From Cliona cf. orientalis (taxonomy: Eukaryota > Porifera > Demospongiae > Clionaida > Clionaidae): a stretch of DNA of 64,000 nucleotides. The translations under genes and the position numbers were made by a program. Positions 50,101-60,521 of this stretch are shown in pieces. The DNA lies in assembly GCA_963930775.1 (NCBI GenBank), contig OZ005706.1:1116001-1180000 (forward strand). The letters are read 5' to 3'. The stretch's first letter is position 1. Every line of letters starts with the position of its first letter. Under the pieces are notes generated by a model, which had not been told where the DNA came from, ran no database searches, and saw nothing but the letters and a program-made list of their open reading frames with translations.

Positions 50101-53100
50101 AAGCTCTTGAGGTACTCATGGGCTTTCATCAATATCAAATGACTAGACAAGTGATTTTTTTTGCAAACTGAGCTAGTACCTACTCAAAGAATGTTGAAGC
50201 CAAGAGTTGGCTTGAATAGAATCACTTCCAGAAGATGATGAGGACATTTATCTAAAAACAAAATTTGAAACATACTTGCAACGGCCTACACAGCTTGCCC
50301 CTCTAACGTATCCAGAGTTTTATAGATGGTGGCGCTCAGCAACTCCAGCTCAACAGAAAAAAGCAGTTAGCATGTCCGTATGCTCAATTCATAACATGGT
50401 AATGGTCGCCAACCCAACTTAGGATGCGGTTACTTTCTTGTGATAATAATTACGTCCAGAGTCCCAATTCGCAAAAAAGAATTCGGCCTCGCGATGAGGT
50501 AAAATTACGATGAAATGATGATGAAACCTATGATGAAACCTATGATGTAATTGCTGTGAAACTGTTTCAAAATGTTTAGCGCGCATGAAAGGTTGTTGGG
50601 ACCCAGAATTCGAACCTAGCGTAGAAGAGATCGTGGACTATCCGATGATATCCTTATGGCGTTTCTCTCAGTTCGCTTTCTCTAGCGAGCTCGCTTTCAG
50701 GGCAGGGGGATTTCCCTATTCAGTCGAGCACATGGCAGGTGAAGGTCAACCGGCTCAAGCCGCGCGCCCCAATATTGTACGCGTATACGGAGCATGCGCA
50801 GTTTGTCGATGTGTCCTAGTTCGAATTTATGGCGGCGTATTCGTGAGGGACTCTGGACGTAGTCTCTAGGTTGTTCATTACATCCCGAGTCCCAATCCGC
50901 AAAAAACAATTCGGCCGCGCGATGAGTAATTGATGAGTAATTGATGATGAAATGATGATGAAAACCGATGAGGTAATTTATGATGAAATTCATGATGTAA
51001 TTGCTGTGAAACTGTTTCAAAATGTTTAGCGCGCATGAAAGGTTGTTGGGACCCAGAATTCGAACCTAGCGTAGAAGACGTCGTGGACTATCGATGAGAT
51101 ATGGCGATTTTCTCAGTTCGCTTTCTTTGGCGAGCTCGCACTCGGGGGGATTTCCCTGTTCAGTCTAGCACATGGCAGGTGGAGGTCACGTTCGGGTCAG
51201 CCGGCTCAAGCCGCGCGCCCCAATATACGCGTGTACGGAGCATGCGCAGTTCGTCGACGTGTCCTAGTTCGAATTTATGGCGCCTACTTTTCGTGAGGGA
51301 CTCGGGATGTACCGTAAATGTTCTAATATAGGCGCCACCCTAATTTAGGCGCCCTTTGGGACCTGCGCAATTTTTTCGGTTCTAATTTAAGGCGCCTTTC
51401 CGGACATCAATTATTTTTAGGCGGCGCCTATTTAATTGGAACGTATTGCCACGCGCCGCGAATATGCCATGGCAATACCTCGGTACCGTACCGTACCGTC
51501 GATTGATCTATCGAGCTAGCAGTTTAGATGTCAAACTAAGCTGTCTCCTACATTTATATAGGCACTTACCGACTACTTTGATGTCTTTCTGGAGTTAGAG
51601 ACAATCGTTCTGATGGCTACGGTACCGACAACTCGAGAATGATTCAGCGATCAGAGTGAAATTTCCAAAAAGAACTGAAACTAGAACCATATTTTTGTTG
51701 TTCTCACCACTATGATATTCACTGCCACTAAATAGGACCGATTAGTGATAGCGCTTGTGCTCTGGCAAAACTTCCAGAACCGTTCTAATTGCAGCTCTTA
51801 GGCGCCTCCCTAATTTAGGCGCCCTTTGACCTGCTCTTGAATTTTTCGGTTCTAATTGGAGGCGCCTGCACGATCTGTAATTATTTTTTGGGGGCGCCTA
51901 TATTAGAAAGTATACGGTAGTCTCTAAGTTGTTTATTACATCCCGAGTCCCAATCCGCAAAAAAGAATTCGGCCGCGCGATGAGTAATTATGACGAAACC
52001 TATGATGAAATTATTGAAACCTATGATGAAATTATGATGAAATTATGATGAAATTGGGGTGAAGACTGCTTCAAAATGTTTAGCGCGCATGACAGGGTGT
52101 TGGGACCCAGAATTCGAACCTAGCGTACAAGAGATCGTGGACTATCGATGACATATGGCGATTCTCTCAGTTCGCTTTCTTTGGCGAGCGAGCTCTCTGG
52201 GGGGATTTCCCTATACAGTCTAGCACATGGCAGTGGAGGTCACGTTCGGGTCAACCGGCTCAACCCGCGCGCCCATATACTGCCTGTACGGAGCATGCGC
52301 AGTTTGTCGATGTGTCCAAGTTCTAATTATGGCGGCGTACAGTAAGCGCGGTGCAATACTTATGAGGGACTCGGGATGTAGTCTCTAAGTTGTTCATTAC
52401 ATCCCGAGTCCCAATTCGCAAAAAAGAATTCGGCCGCGCGATGAGTAATTATGACGAAACCTATGATGAAACCTATGATGAAATTATTGAAACCTATGAT
52501 GAAATTATGATGAAATTGGGGCGAAGACTGCTTCAAAATGTTTAGCGCGCATGACAGGGTGTTGGGACCCAGAATTCGAACCTAGCGTACAAGAGATCGT
52601 GGACTATCGATGACATATGGCGATTCTCTCAGTTCGCTTTCTTTGGCGAGCGAGCTCTCTGGGGGGATTTCCCTATATAGTCTAGCACATGGCAGTGGAG
52701 GTCACGTTCGGGTCAACCGGCTCAACCCGCGCGCCCCGATATACTGCCTGTACGGAGCATGCGCAGTTTGTCGATGTGTCCAAGTTCGAATTATGGCGGC
52801 GTACAGTAAGCGCGGTGCAATACTTATGAGGGACTCGGGATGTAGTCTCTAAGTTGTTCATTACGTCCAGAGTCCCAATTACTATTCGGCCGACCGATGA
52901 GGTAATTGTGATGTAAAATATGACGAAAATGCGGTTAAGACTGTTTCAAAATGTTTAGCACGCATGGAAGCTTGTTGGGGCCCAGAATTCGAGCCTAGCG
53001 TAGAAGAGATCGTGGACTATCCGATGATATCCTTATGGCGTTTCTCTCAGTTAGCTTTCTCTAGCGAGCTCGCTTTCAGGGCAGGGGGATTTCCCTATTC

Positions 53101-56100
53101 AGTTGAGCACGTGGCAGGTGAAGGTCAACCGGCTCAAGCCGCGCGCCCCAATATTGTATGCGTATACGGAGCATGGAGTTTGTCGATGTGTCCTAGTTCG
53201 AATTTATGGTGGCGTCTTCGTGAGGGACTCTGGACGTATTCTCTAAGTTTTTCATTACGTCCAGAGTCCCAATTAGAAACAAAGAATTCGGCTCTCGCTA
53301 TGATGAAATGATGATGAAACCTATGATGAAACTTATGATGTAATTGCTGTGAAACTGTTTCAAAATGTTTAGCGCGCATGAAAGGTTGTTGGGACCCAGA
53401 ATTCGAACCTAGCGTAGAAGAGATCGTGGACTATCCGATGATATCCTTATGGCGTTTCTCTCAGTTCGCTTTCTCTAGCGAGCTCGTTTTCAGGGCAGGG
53501 GGATTTCCCTATTCAGTCGCGCACATGGCAGGTGAAGGTCAACCGGCTCAAGCCGCGCGCCCCAATATTGTATACGGAGCATGCGCAGTTTGTCAATGTG
53601 TCCTAGTTCGAATTTATGGCGGCGTATTCGTGAGGGACTCTGGACGTAGTCTCTAAGTTGTTCATTACATCCCGAGTCCCAATCCGCAAAAAAGAATTCG
53701 GCCGCGCGATGAGTAATTATGACGAAACCTATGATGAAACCTATGATGAAATTATTGAAACCTATGATGAAATTATGATGAAATTGTGGTGAAAACTGTT
53801 TCAAAATGTTTAGTGCGCATGAAAGGTTGTTGGGACCCAGAATTCGAACCTAGCGTAGAAGACGTCGTGGACTATCGATGAGATATGGCGATATTCTCAG
53901 TTCGCTTTCTTTGGCGAGCTCGCACTCGGGGGGATTTCCCTGTTCAGTCTAGCACATGGCAGGTGGAGGTCACGTTCGGGTCAGCCGGCTCAAGCCGCGC
54001 GCCCCAATGTACGCGTGTACGGAGCATGCGCAGTTCGTCGACGTGTCCTAGTTCGAATTTATGGCGCCTACTTTTCGTGATGTAGTCTCTAAGTTGTTCA
54101 TTACATCCCGAGTCCCAATCCGCAAAAAAGAATTTGGCCGCGCGATGAGTAATTATGACGAAACCTATGATGAAATTATTGAAACCTATGAGATGAAATT
54201 ATGATGAAATTGGGGTGAAGACTATGGGGTGCCGTTTGTCTCAAAACTACCTAGACGTCGATGTTTAGCAAAGGGATCGATGTTTAGCAAAGGAGTCGAT
54301 GTTTAGGGTCCCTGTCGATATTCTATAGGAGGATACAGCATTCGGAATCGATGTTTAGACGACAAATAAGATCGCTCGAGATCGATGTTTAGCGAAGGGA
54401 TCGATGTTTAGTAAAGCGATCGATGTTTAGCGGTGTTGAGGGCCACACCCACAAAGCTACGTAGAAGCGTGACCAAGTGACCTTTGACCTAGCTCTCCAA
54501 GGAGCGCAAAATGTTGATCCTGGATAATATCTGACTCTATTTGATGGGCGCATTTCAGTGATTTTACCTACCGGGGTACATGCAAGTTGCTTCATGATTA
54601 CTATGGTAGTCTCTAGTCTCGCGCGCCAGCCCCTCCGCGTGAGACTAGGTAGTCTCGTTAAAAGGCTGGGCACGAGCCTGACTAGAACTATGGTCCCCAC
54701 GTTATTTACAGTAGCACCACTTGACTATTAGAGTTACTCCAGTGAAGGAGCTGGCACCCTGCTAGCTTCGTCCGCCCAACGCAGCTACCAGATGACTGGA
54801 AACTGCCTCCCACACCGTGACCTTTTTAGAGCCTGGTTAGTTCTGAGGCGTACACCTCAAATTAGATTTGATCAGCACAAAAATGTGCCCATGAAATAGA
54901 TACCTGTTAGAGTCAGAAATTATCTATGAAATACCCACTGTTTCTAGGACCCATTGATGAGCGCTGAATCGGAGTTGCGAACAAACAGGTCAAAGGTCAA
55001 GCTGGCTTTGGTCACGCATCTACGTACTTAATGGGTGTGGCTGTCGACCCCGCTAAACATCGATCGCTTGACTAAACATCGATCCCTTCGCTAAACATCG
55101 ATCGCTTGACTAAACATCGATCCCTTCGCTAAACATCGATCGCTTGCTAAATATCGATCTCAAGCTATCTTATTTGTCGTCTAAACATCGATTCCGAATG
55201 CTGTATCCTCCTATAGAATGTCGACAGGGACCCTAAACATCGATTCCTTTGATAAACATCGATCCCTGTGCTAAACATCGATATCTAAATAGTTTTGAGA
55301 CAAACGGCACCCCATAGAAGACTGCTTCAAAATGTTTAGCGCGCATGACAGGGTGTTGGGACCCAGAATTCGAACCTAGCGTACAAGAGATCGTGGACTA
55401 TCGATGACATATGGCGATTCTCTCAGTTTGCTTTCTTTGGCGAGCGAGCTCTCTGGGGGATTTCCCTATACAGCCTAGCACATGGCAGTGGAGGTCACGT
55501 TCGGGTCAACCGGCTCAACCCGCGCGCCCCGATATACTGCCTGTACGGAGCATGCGCAGTTTGTCGATGTGTCCAAGTTCGAATTATGGCGGCGTACAGT
55601 AAGCGCGGTGCAATACTTATGAGGGACTCGGGATGTAGTCTCTAAGTTGTTCATAATAATTAGGCCACTCCAATATGATTAGTTGTTTCCCATTTCCCGC
55701 CCGCATCCTTTTCATATTTTCCAGATTTTGTTCATTATAGTGTATTAGTATACCCGCTCTTATCTCGTTGTCTAACTGTAGCTTTGGCAGAGGTCGTCAA
55801 TGTTGCTGGCGCTCTAATACGTATAGTGATAATGAATAATGAATAATGAACCGCCCGCCCGCATGCCCCAGGCTTTCTGATGAAAGGGGAAACAGTGAAT
55901 CATATTGGAGTGGCCTTACGTCCAGAGTCCCAATCCGCAAAAAAGAATTCGGCCTCGCGATGAGGTAATTCATGACGAAGTGATGATGAAATGATGATGA
56001 AAGTTATGATGAAATTATGATGTAATTGCTGTGAAACTGTTTCAAAATGTTTAGCGCGCATGAAAGGTTGTTGGGACCCAGAATTCGAACCTGGCGTAGA

Positions 56101-59100
56101 AGAGATCGTGGACTATCCGATGATATCCTTATGGCGTTTCTCTCAGTTCGCTTTCTCTAGCGAGCGCGCTTTCAGGGCAGGGGGATTTCCCTATTCAGTC
56201 TGAGCACATGGCAGGTGAAGGTCAACCGGCTCAAGCCGCGCGCCCCAATATTGTACGCGTATACGGAGCATGCGCAGTTTGTCGATGTGTCCTGGTTCGA
56301 ATTTATGGCGGCGTATTCATGAGGGACTCTGGACGTAGTCTCTAAGTTGTTCATTACGTCCAGAGTCCCAATTCGCGATCGCAAAAAAGAATTCGGCCTC
56401 GCGATGAGGTAATTATGACGAAACCTATGATGAAACCTATGATGAAATTATGATGAAATTAGGGTGAAAACTGCTTCAAAATGTTTAGCTCGCATGACAG
56501 GGTGTTGAGACCCAGAATTCGAACCTAGCGTAGAAGAGATCGTGGACTATCGATGAGATATGGCGATTTTCTCAGTTCGCTCTCTTTGGCGAGCTCGCAC
56601 TCTGGGGGATTTCCCTGTTCAGTCTTAGCACATGGCAGTGGAGGTCACGTCCGGGTCAACCGGCTCAAGCCGCGCGCCCCAATATACGCGTGTACGGAGC
56701 ATGCGCAGTTTGTCGATGTGTCCTAGTTCGAATTTATGGCGGCGTATTCGTGAGGGACTCTGGACGTAGTCTCTAAGTTGTTCATTACGTCCAGAGTCCC
56801 AATTAGAAACAAAGAATTCGGCTCTCGCTATGATGAAACTATAATGAAATGATGATGAAACCTATGATGAAACCTATGATGAAATTATGATGTAATTCCT
56901 GTGAAACTGTTTCAAAATGTTTAGCGCGCATGAAAGGTTGTTGGGACCCAGAATTCGAACCTAGCGTAGAAGACATCGTGGACTATCGATGAGATATGGC
57001 GATTTTCTCGGTTCGCTTTCTTTGGCGAGCTCGCACTCGGGGGGATTTCCCTATTCAGTCGAGCACATGGCGGGTGAAGGTCAACCGGCTCAAGCCGCGC
57101 GCCCCAATATTGTGCACGTATACGGAGCATGCGCAGTTTGTCGATGTGTCCCAGTTCGAATTTATGGCGGCGTGTTCGTGAGGGACTCTGGACGTAGTCT
57201 CAAAGTTTTTCATTATCTCCCCAGTAGCAATTTACTTTTCTGTGGTTATGAGGTAATTATAGTGTAATTATGATGAAACCTATGGTGTAATCTATGAGGT
57301 AATTATGAGAAAATTCAGGGCCTCGCTGGAGCCTTTCTGAGACTTGAAAATCAGTAAATATGTAGAGTATCTTACGCGTGTATCCAGCGAATAGATTACA
57401 ACCTGAGCGCTACTTTCTCTGAGAAGTACTGTTGGTTGAACTTCACGTGTTTTCTTGGCTTACGCAATGCCATGGATAAATAAAGCTAGCCTAGCACGCA
57501 TCACTGCCACAAGGGGCTGGCCCGCGCGCGAATGCAGCAGCGTGACCAACCTGAAGTTCGGAAGGAATACTGTGTTGTCGCGTTCGTCTCTGTAGTTGAA
57601 GCATCGAAACTTGTCGCTATCAAGGTTGAGAGTCGATCTTAGACGCCATCTCCACGATTTCTGGGGCCAGCATCGATCGACATTCTATTGACGACCTTTT
57701 ACCACATGCACCATTACACTGTGCAGCTACTGGGGAGATGGTCAAGGGTTCATTACATCCTAAGTGGGAAGAAAAGTAATGTAATGTAATGTAATATAAT
57801 GTAAGTAAACTCAGCCCCAGAACATGCTATGAAGATAATTCAAAGACCAGCAGATAGAACATAAAAAAATTTCCAGAATTTTCAATTTCACTTTCATTGT
57901 CGAGTTATAAGCGAAAATGTCCTTGTCAAAACACAAAACCCATAACTATACTACTGTCCAGATGGTCTAATGATTAAACTCCGAGTCTGCCAGGCAGTGT
58001 GAAATGCGCTCCCTGATTCGAATCCCACCAGGGCCGATTTTTTTCCAACTCTTTTTAACAGCCAATGATGCCGGGAAAGGTTGTCTTACATGTATATTGG
58101 ATAACAAAGGATTAAATACTAGCATCAATACACAGTTTAGGCCAATGACAATATTTACCATAGCTACAGCACTGGCGTAGGAAGCACGGGTGCACCGGGT
58201 GCTGGTGCACCCGTGAAATTTCTGAGTGGAACACAATGTCATACTTCACTCTGAAGTGTTTAATTTTATAATATTGATTAGTGTAAACATAGGCACCAGA
58301 GCACCCGTTTACCAAATCGTCTTCCTACGCCTCTGTACAGTGCAACCATGCAAGAGAGCAAAACTTTTTAAAACCATCTTTTTGGGCTAAAAACTATACA
58401 GACAGACCTACTTGATTTCAAAATGGCCACATCAATCATTTTTATTGTGTTTTACAAAATAGCAAATTTCCCATGCATATATTATAGCTAATACAGAAGC
58501 CACACACGTGCGGGCCAGTTTTCATAGATTTTTCACTGATTTGGGATAAAAGTGGCTATATCTCGGAAGTGGTAAGGAGTCAAGACTTCACATTTGGGAT
58601 TTAGTAACTTTATTACAAGTGCTATCAGCCCACCAAGTGGAATTTCTTAACTAGAACTAAATAGGAAAAAATGTGCCTAACATATTATTTGGCCCTCCGA
58701 AAGGGATTTATGGATAATATCTGGTTAGCAATGCACTGCATAGCCCCGCACACTCTTAACCGAAAATAATACTCATTTAATGTGCCTAACATATTTTGGA
58801 GAGCCATGTTATCTTATGAAGCCATAAAAATGGAAGTAATCAAGGTTACATCCTTTAAATTCTATGTAGAGTTTATGTTGCAGAAGATTGGTACCAAATT
58901 TCAAACTCTTATCTATAATAGATTTTGTTTTATGAGCCAAAATAGGCTCAAATTCTGAAATAAAAAAGTTTTGCTCTCTTGCTTGGTTGCACTGTAAATA
59001 CTAGAGTGAAGCAAAGTTAGGTAAAGATCGTCATTGGCTGCTTCATGCTCTAGATAACATCTAAACTTGTTAAATTCAGTTTGTTCCTCCTAATGCAGAT

Positions 59101-59697
59101 GTTTTTCTTGCTAAATGCGGTCAGTCTTCTTATAATAATAATAATAATAACTAGAGCTCTGTAGAGCACATACCCCGCGCGCTGCAACTGCATGCATCCT
59201 GCAGTGCATTCATATCTGCACACTAATCTATGATGCTGAATCCGCGGCTGCTTTGTTGACGACCTTTACCTACATGATATTATGCGCATGAGTAGAAAGC
59301 GCATGGGGGTGCAGTTATTAAATAGGCGTGGCCAACAAAAACGCACGTTTGCAACGCTCTTGGGCCTAGACCGATTGCTTTATCCCTTGCTGCGCATGCG
59401 CGCGCGGGGTAACAACAGCCGCGGCTAGCTACTAGTAAACATTTTTCAACCACTGCTTAGTCTAAATCTTTCATCTAGCTCGTACGTTGCACCCGCATGC
59501 TCAGAGAAAACACATCATATTATACCATATTTAGTCAGACTCACCTCACCATAAAGATGATATTTCGAAATATCAATTGAAGAACATTCACCCACAGTAG
59601 GACAATAGAATTTGTACGGCAGATTCTCATTGCTTGTTGCTACAGCCAGCGTACAAAGCAAGAACGATAGAATAAATTGTTGCGGATTCGCAACCAT
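40598..59697 (-). CDS. SEFIR-domain transmembrane receptor D with POLA1-derived juxtamembrane segment (710 aa, 9 exons)
   Basis: Exons on the minus strand: 59697-59545, 47377-47341, 46937-46791, 46595-46525, 46004-45866, 45780-45608, 45475-45428, 45362-44561, 41160-40598; phases agree, 2133 nt. Exon 1 encodes a signal peptide (PQQFILSFLLCTLAVATS) and aligns with receptor C exon 1 (CSSIDISKYHLYGE versus CARLDVSLNPLCSQ), which supports joining it across a 12-kb intron. Ectodomain exons match receptor C but lack its exon 5 equivalent. The stalk is Thr-rich. The membrane helix at about 381-413 contains IIIIIIIIPVICILVCFII. Residues about 436-548 derive from POLA1 exons (SCETGLHEESELEEHEA, IEEAEYAQHKQEEGSI, DGSYCEHGQEILDEKAE) split by a copy of the receptor's own stalk. 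SEFIR: ATVLVIYSSNTVEKERESI, SSAWLESEIKRATTVLCVC, NKEFQDEW. Confidence 0.82.
41314..41353. repeat. (TATG)n microsatellite
   Basis: About ten TATG/GTAT units in the intron before the receptor D SEFIR exon or its flank. Confidence 0.9.
41894..42256. repeat. Long-TIR MITE in receptor D intron 8
   Basis: Arms of about 70 bp are inverted copies: the left includes CAAGATTTGTAGGGATA and CACTATACATCCCTACGC, the right includes GCGTAGGGATGTATAGTG and TATCCCTACAAATCTTG. Outer words (ACAAGTATAAAAAAC / GTTTTTTATACTTGT) extend the symmetry. Confidence 0.75.
42938..43942. mobile_element. 1-kb TIR element with TTAA target duplication in receptor D intron 8
   Basis: TTAA flanks both ends. The TIRs are AGGTAGCATTAAAGTGCGTG (left) and GCAATTTAATGCTACCT (right), followed by GGGCGTGAG/CTCACGCCC. 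TTAA target sites are typical of piggyBac and Kolobok transposons. The GC-rich interior has short ORFs but no recognisable transposase. Confidence 0.75.
44100..44129. repeat. (GAAA)n microsatellite
   Basis: About seven GAAA units in receptor D intron 8. Confidence 0.85.
48222..49100 (+). repeat. Segment duplicated at 62683-63085, with ATATGGTCAAA minisatellite
   Basis: Starts GGCATTCCAACACTGACAAA in both places. It then has irregular repeats of AAATATATGGTCAAAC-like units, and later the shared stretch CGCGAATAAAATTCGCGATC and TAGTCTCGTTCACGGACC. This copy also contains a MITE (48712-48935) absent from the other. Confidence 0.7.
48712..48935. repeat. TIR MITE
   Basis: The ends TAGTCTCGTTCCCAGACCCC and GGGGTCTGGGGATGAGACTA are inverted repeats. 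It is present in this copy of the 48/62-kb duplication and missing from the other, so it postdates or was lost from one. Confidence 0.7.
49310..50426 (+). mobile_element. Helitron-helicase-like element, copy 3 (longest coding remnant)
   Basis: Same CATCCTAAGTTGG / CCAACTTAGGATG ends as copies 1 and 2, with more coding sequence in two broken frames: VPFNLEIALLWGAAHNIQK, GFEMYLAKYISKPEPSLSI, QLPENASVIGSVEALEVLM, then PEFYRWWRSATPAQQKKAV. It shows that copies 1 and 2 are internally deleted. A fragment of another copy's right end precedes it at 49255-49295. Confidence 0.65.
51308..51920. mobile_element. TIR element inside the tandem array
   Basis: The left end ACCGTAAATGTTCTAATATA and right end TATATTAGAAAGTATACGGT are diverged inverted repeats, each followed or preceded by GGCGCC words. 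GGCGCC-type repeats recur subterminally (51340-51440, 51790-51900). No transposase. Confidence 0.7.
54224..55315. mobile_element. 1.1-kb TIR element with arrays of ATCGATGTTTAGC subterminal repeats
   Basis: The ends TGGGGTGCCGTTTGTCTCAA and TTGAGACAAACGGCACCCCA are inverted. Flanks TGAAGACT and AGAAGACT look like an 8-bp target duplication with one mismatch. The left side has six or more ATCGATGTTTAGC-type repeats (54250-54435); the right side has at least eight in the opposite orientation (55055-55285). No transposase was recognised, so it is non-autonomous. Confidence 0.8.
55657..55917. repeat. MITE inside the tandem array
   Basis: The ends GGCCACTCCAATATGATT and AATCATATTGGAGTGGCC are perfect 18-bp inverted repeats. 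Confidence 0.8.
57214..57740. mobile_element. TIR element, copy 1 (second copy at 63713)
   Basis: The ends ATCTCCCCAGTAGC and GCTACTGGGGAGAT are inverted. The sequence is repeated almost identically from 63713 to the window edge. Confidence 0.75.
57756..58165 (+). mobile_element. Helitron-helicase-like element, truncated copy 4
   Basis: Starts CATCCTAAGTGGG and keeps the leading part, including a tRNA-like segment (57955-58035). It is interrupted by two TIR elements; a fragment (GGTAAAGATCGTCATT) resumes near 59022. Confidence 0.55.
58172..58335. repeat. MITE
   Basis: The ends TGGCGTAGGAAG and CTTCCTACGCC are inverted, with GTGCACC/GGTGCAC words inside. Confidence 0.6.
58336..58997. mobile_element. 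0.66-kb TIR element with ~35-bp termini
   Basis: The left TACAGTGCAACCATGCAAGA and right TCTTGCTTGGTTGCACTGTA ends continue inward as GAGCAAAACTTTTT / AAAAAGTTTTGCTC. TA at both ends suggests a Tc1/mariner-type target. No ORF. Confidence 0.8.
59150..59412. repeat. TIR-type repeat, related in inverted orientation to 61581-61981
   Basis: ACTAGAGCTCTGTAGAGCAC followed by ATACCCCGCGCGCTGC at one end and GCGCATGCGCGCGCGGGGTA at the other. The first end reappears reverse-complemented at about 61943-61981. Confidence 0.6.
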
Positions 59698-60521
59698 ATT
59701 ACGCGTCGTCTGATTCAATACGATTGAGTGGCCTCGGACTAACAGATACGCGAGCACTAGCAGCAGGCAATAAACATCTCCCGGCTACGCAATTCCTCCG
59801 TTTGTTGTTGTTGCGTATCTGCATTGTGTACTCACAGTGCTACAATGTTATGATGTTCATAGTAATGTATAATACACATGATTCATGTATCAATGATTCA
59901 TCCTGTCCTGTAGCTAATAGTTTATTGACCTATGATGATTACGGCAGCTGCACTCAACCACTGTCAGCCTCGACTAGTTGCTGAAAATGGTAGTACTAGC
60001 TACCACTAGAGTCCCAAATGCATATATGGTGGGCCCCGCTGGATTTACTTACTGCTGGTCACAACAGATCTAGGTTTATGATCAGGCACACGATTTCAGG
60101 GCAGATGTTATAATTGTTTTAGTAGGGTATATACACAGTATGATCAAGTTTGATGCAGATATATAGGGTCAAGAGGTCGGAGGAGCGGCAGAAATGTGTT
60201 TCAGTGGCTGCTGTATATGAGATCCAAAAGTTTTCGGGGATGGGTGAATTGTAGTGAAAAAAAATTCCTGTGGTGAATTGTAGAGCAGTACGCATCTAAG
60301 CTTACGTGGTCATGTACATGACGTAGGACGACCCGTACCCTGCACCATATCAAATACAATGAGTGCACATTTTGTTTTGGTGCACGGGAAAAGAATTACA
60401 CTGGCCAGGGGCAAGTCACGAAATTATATAAACTCAATCTCCAGGTATGCAGTGTGCAATTCATTGAGGTACCTTTAGATCTCTCTCTCTCTCATACCCA
60501 TACAAACAGAAGTCCCCTCAG

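Larger units (their letters stand above)
50453..57206. repeat. Tandem array of ~0.40-0.46-kb units (about 11 copies), interrupted by TIR elements
   Basis: Unit boundaries marked by CGTCCAGAGTCCCAAT or CATCCCGAGTCCCAAT start near 50453, 50881, 51939, 52399, 52863, 53258, 53668, 54102, 55919, 56357 and 56788, with an extra unmarked unit start near 51010. Each unit holds a TGATGAAA-rich stretch, TTCAAAATGTTTAGCGCGCA, ACCCAGAATTCGAACCTAGC, a CpG-rich part with GGAGCATGCGCAGTTTGTCG, and ends GAGGGACTC(T/G)GGA. Two sub-families alternate (CGTCCAGAG and CATCCCGAG). On the minus strand GGTTCGAATTCTGG resembles a Pol III B box. Repeated ORFs of about 60-115 codons are by-products. Confidence 0.85.

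Noticed and set aside
54250-55290. Regularly spaced ATCGATGTTTAGC repeats resembling a CRISPR array
   Set aside because: Spacers are short and uneven, the repeats sit inside transposon termini in mirror orientation, and the genome is eukaryotic.
50585-57267. Recurrent ORFs of 60-115 codons (PEFEPSVEEIVDYP type) in the tandem array
   Set aside because: They are the same repeat unit translated many times, disrupted at different points, with no start context or domain.
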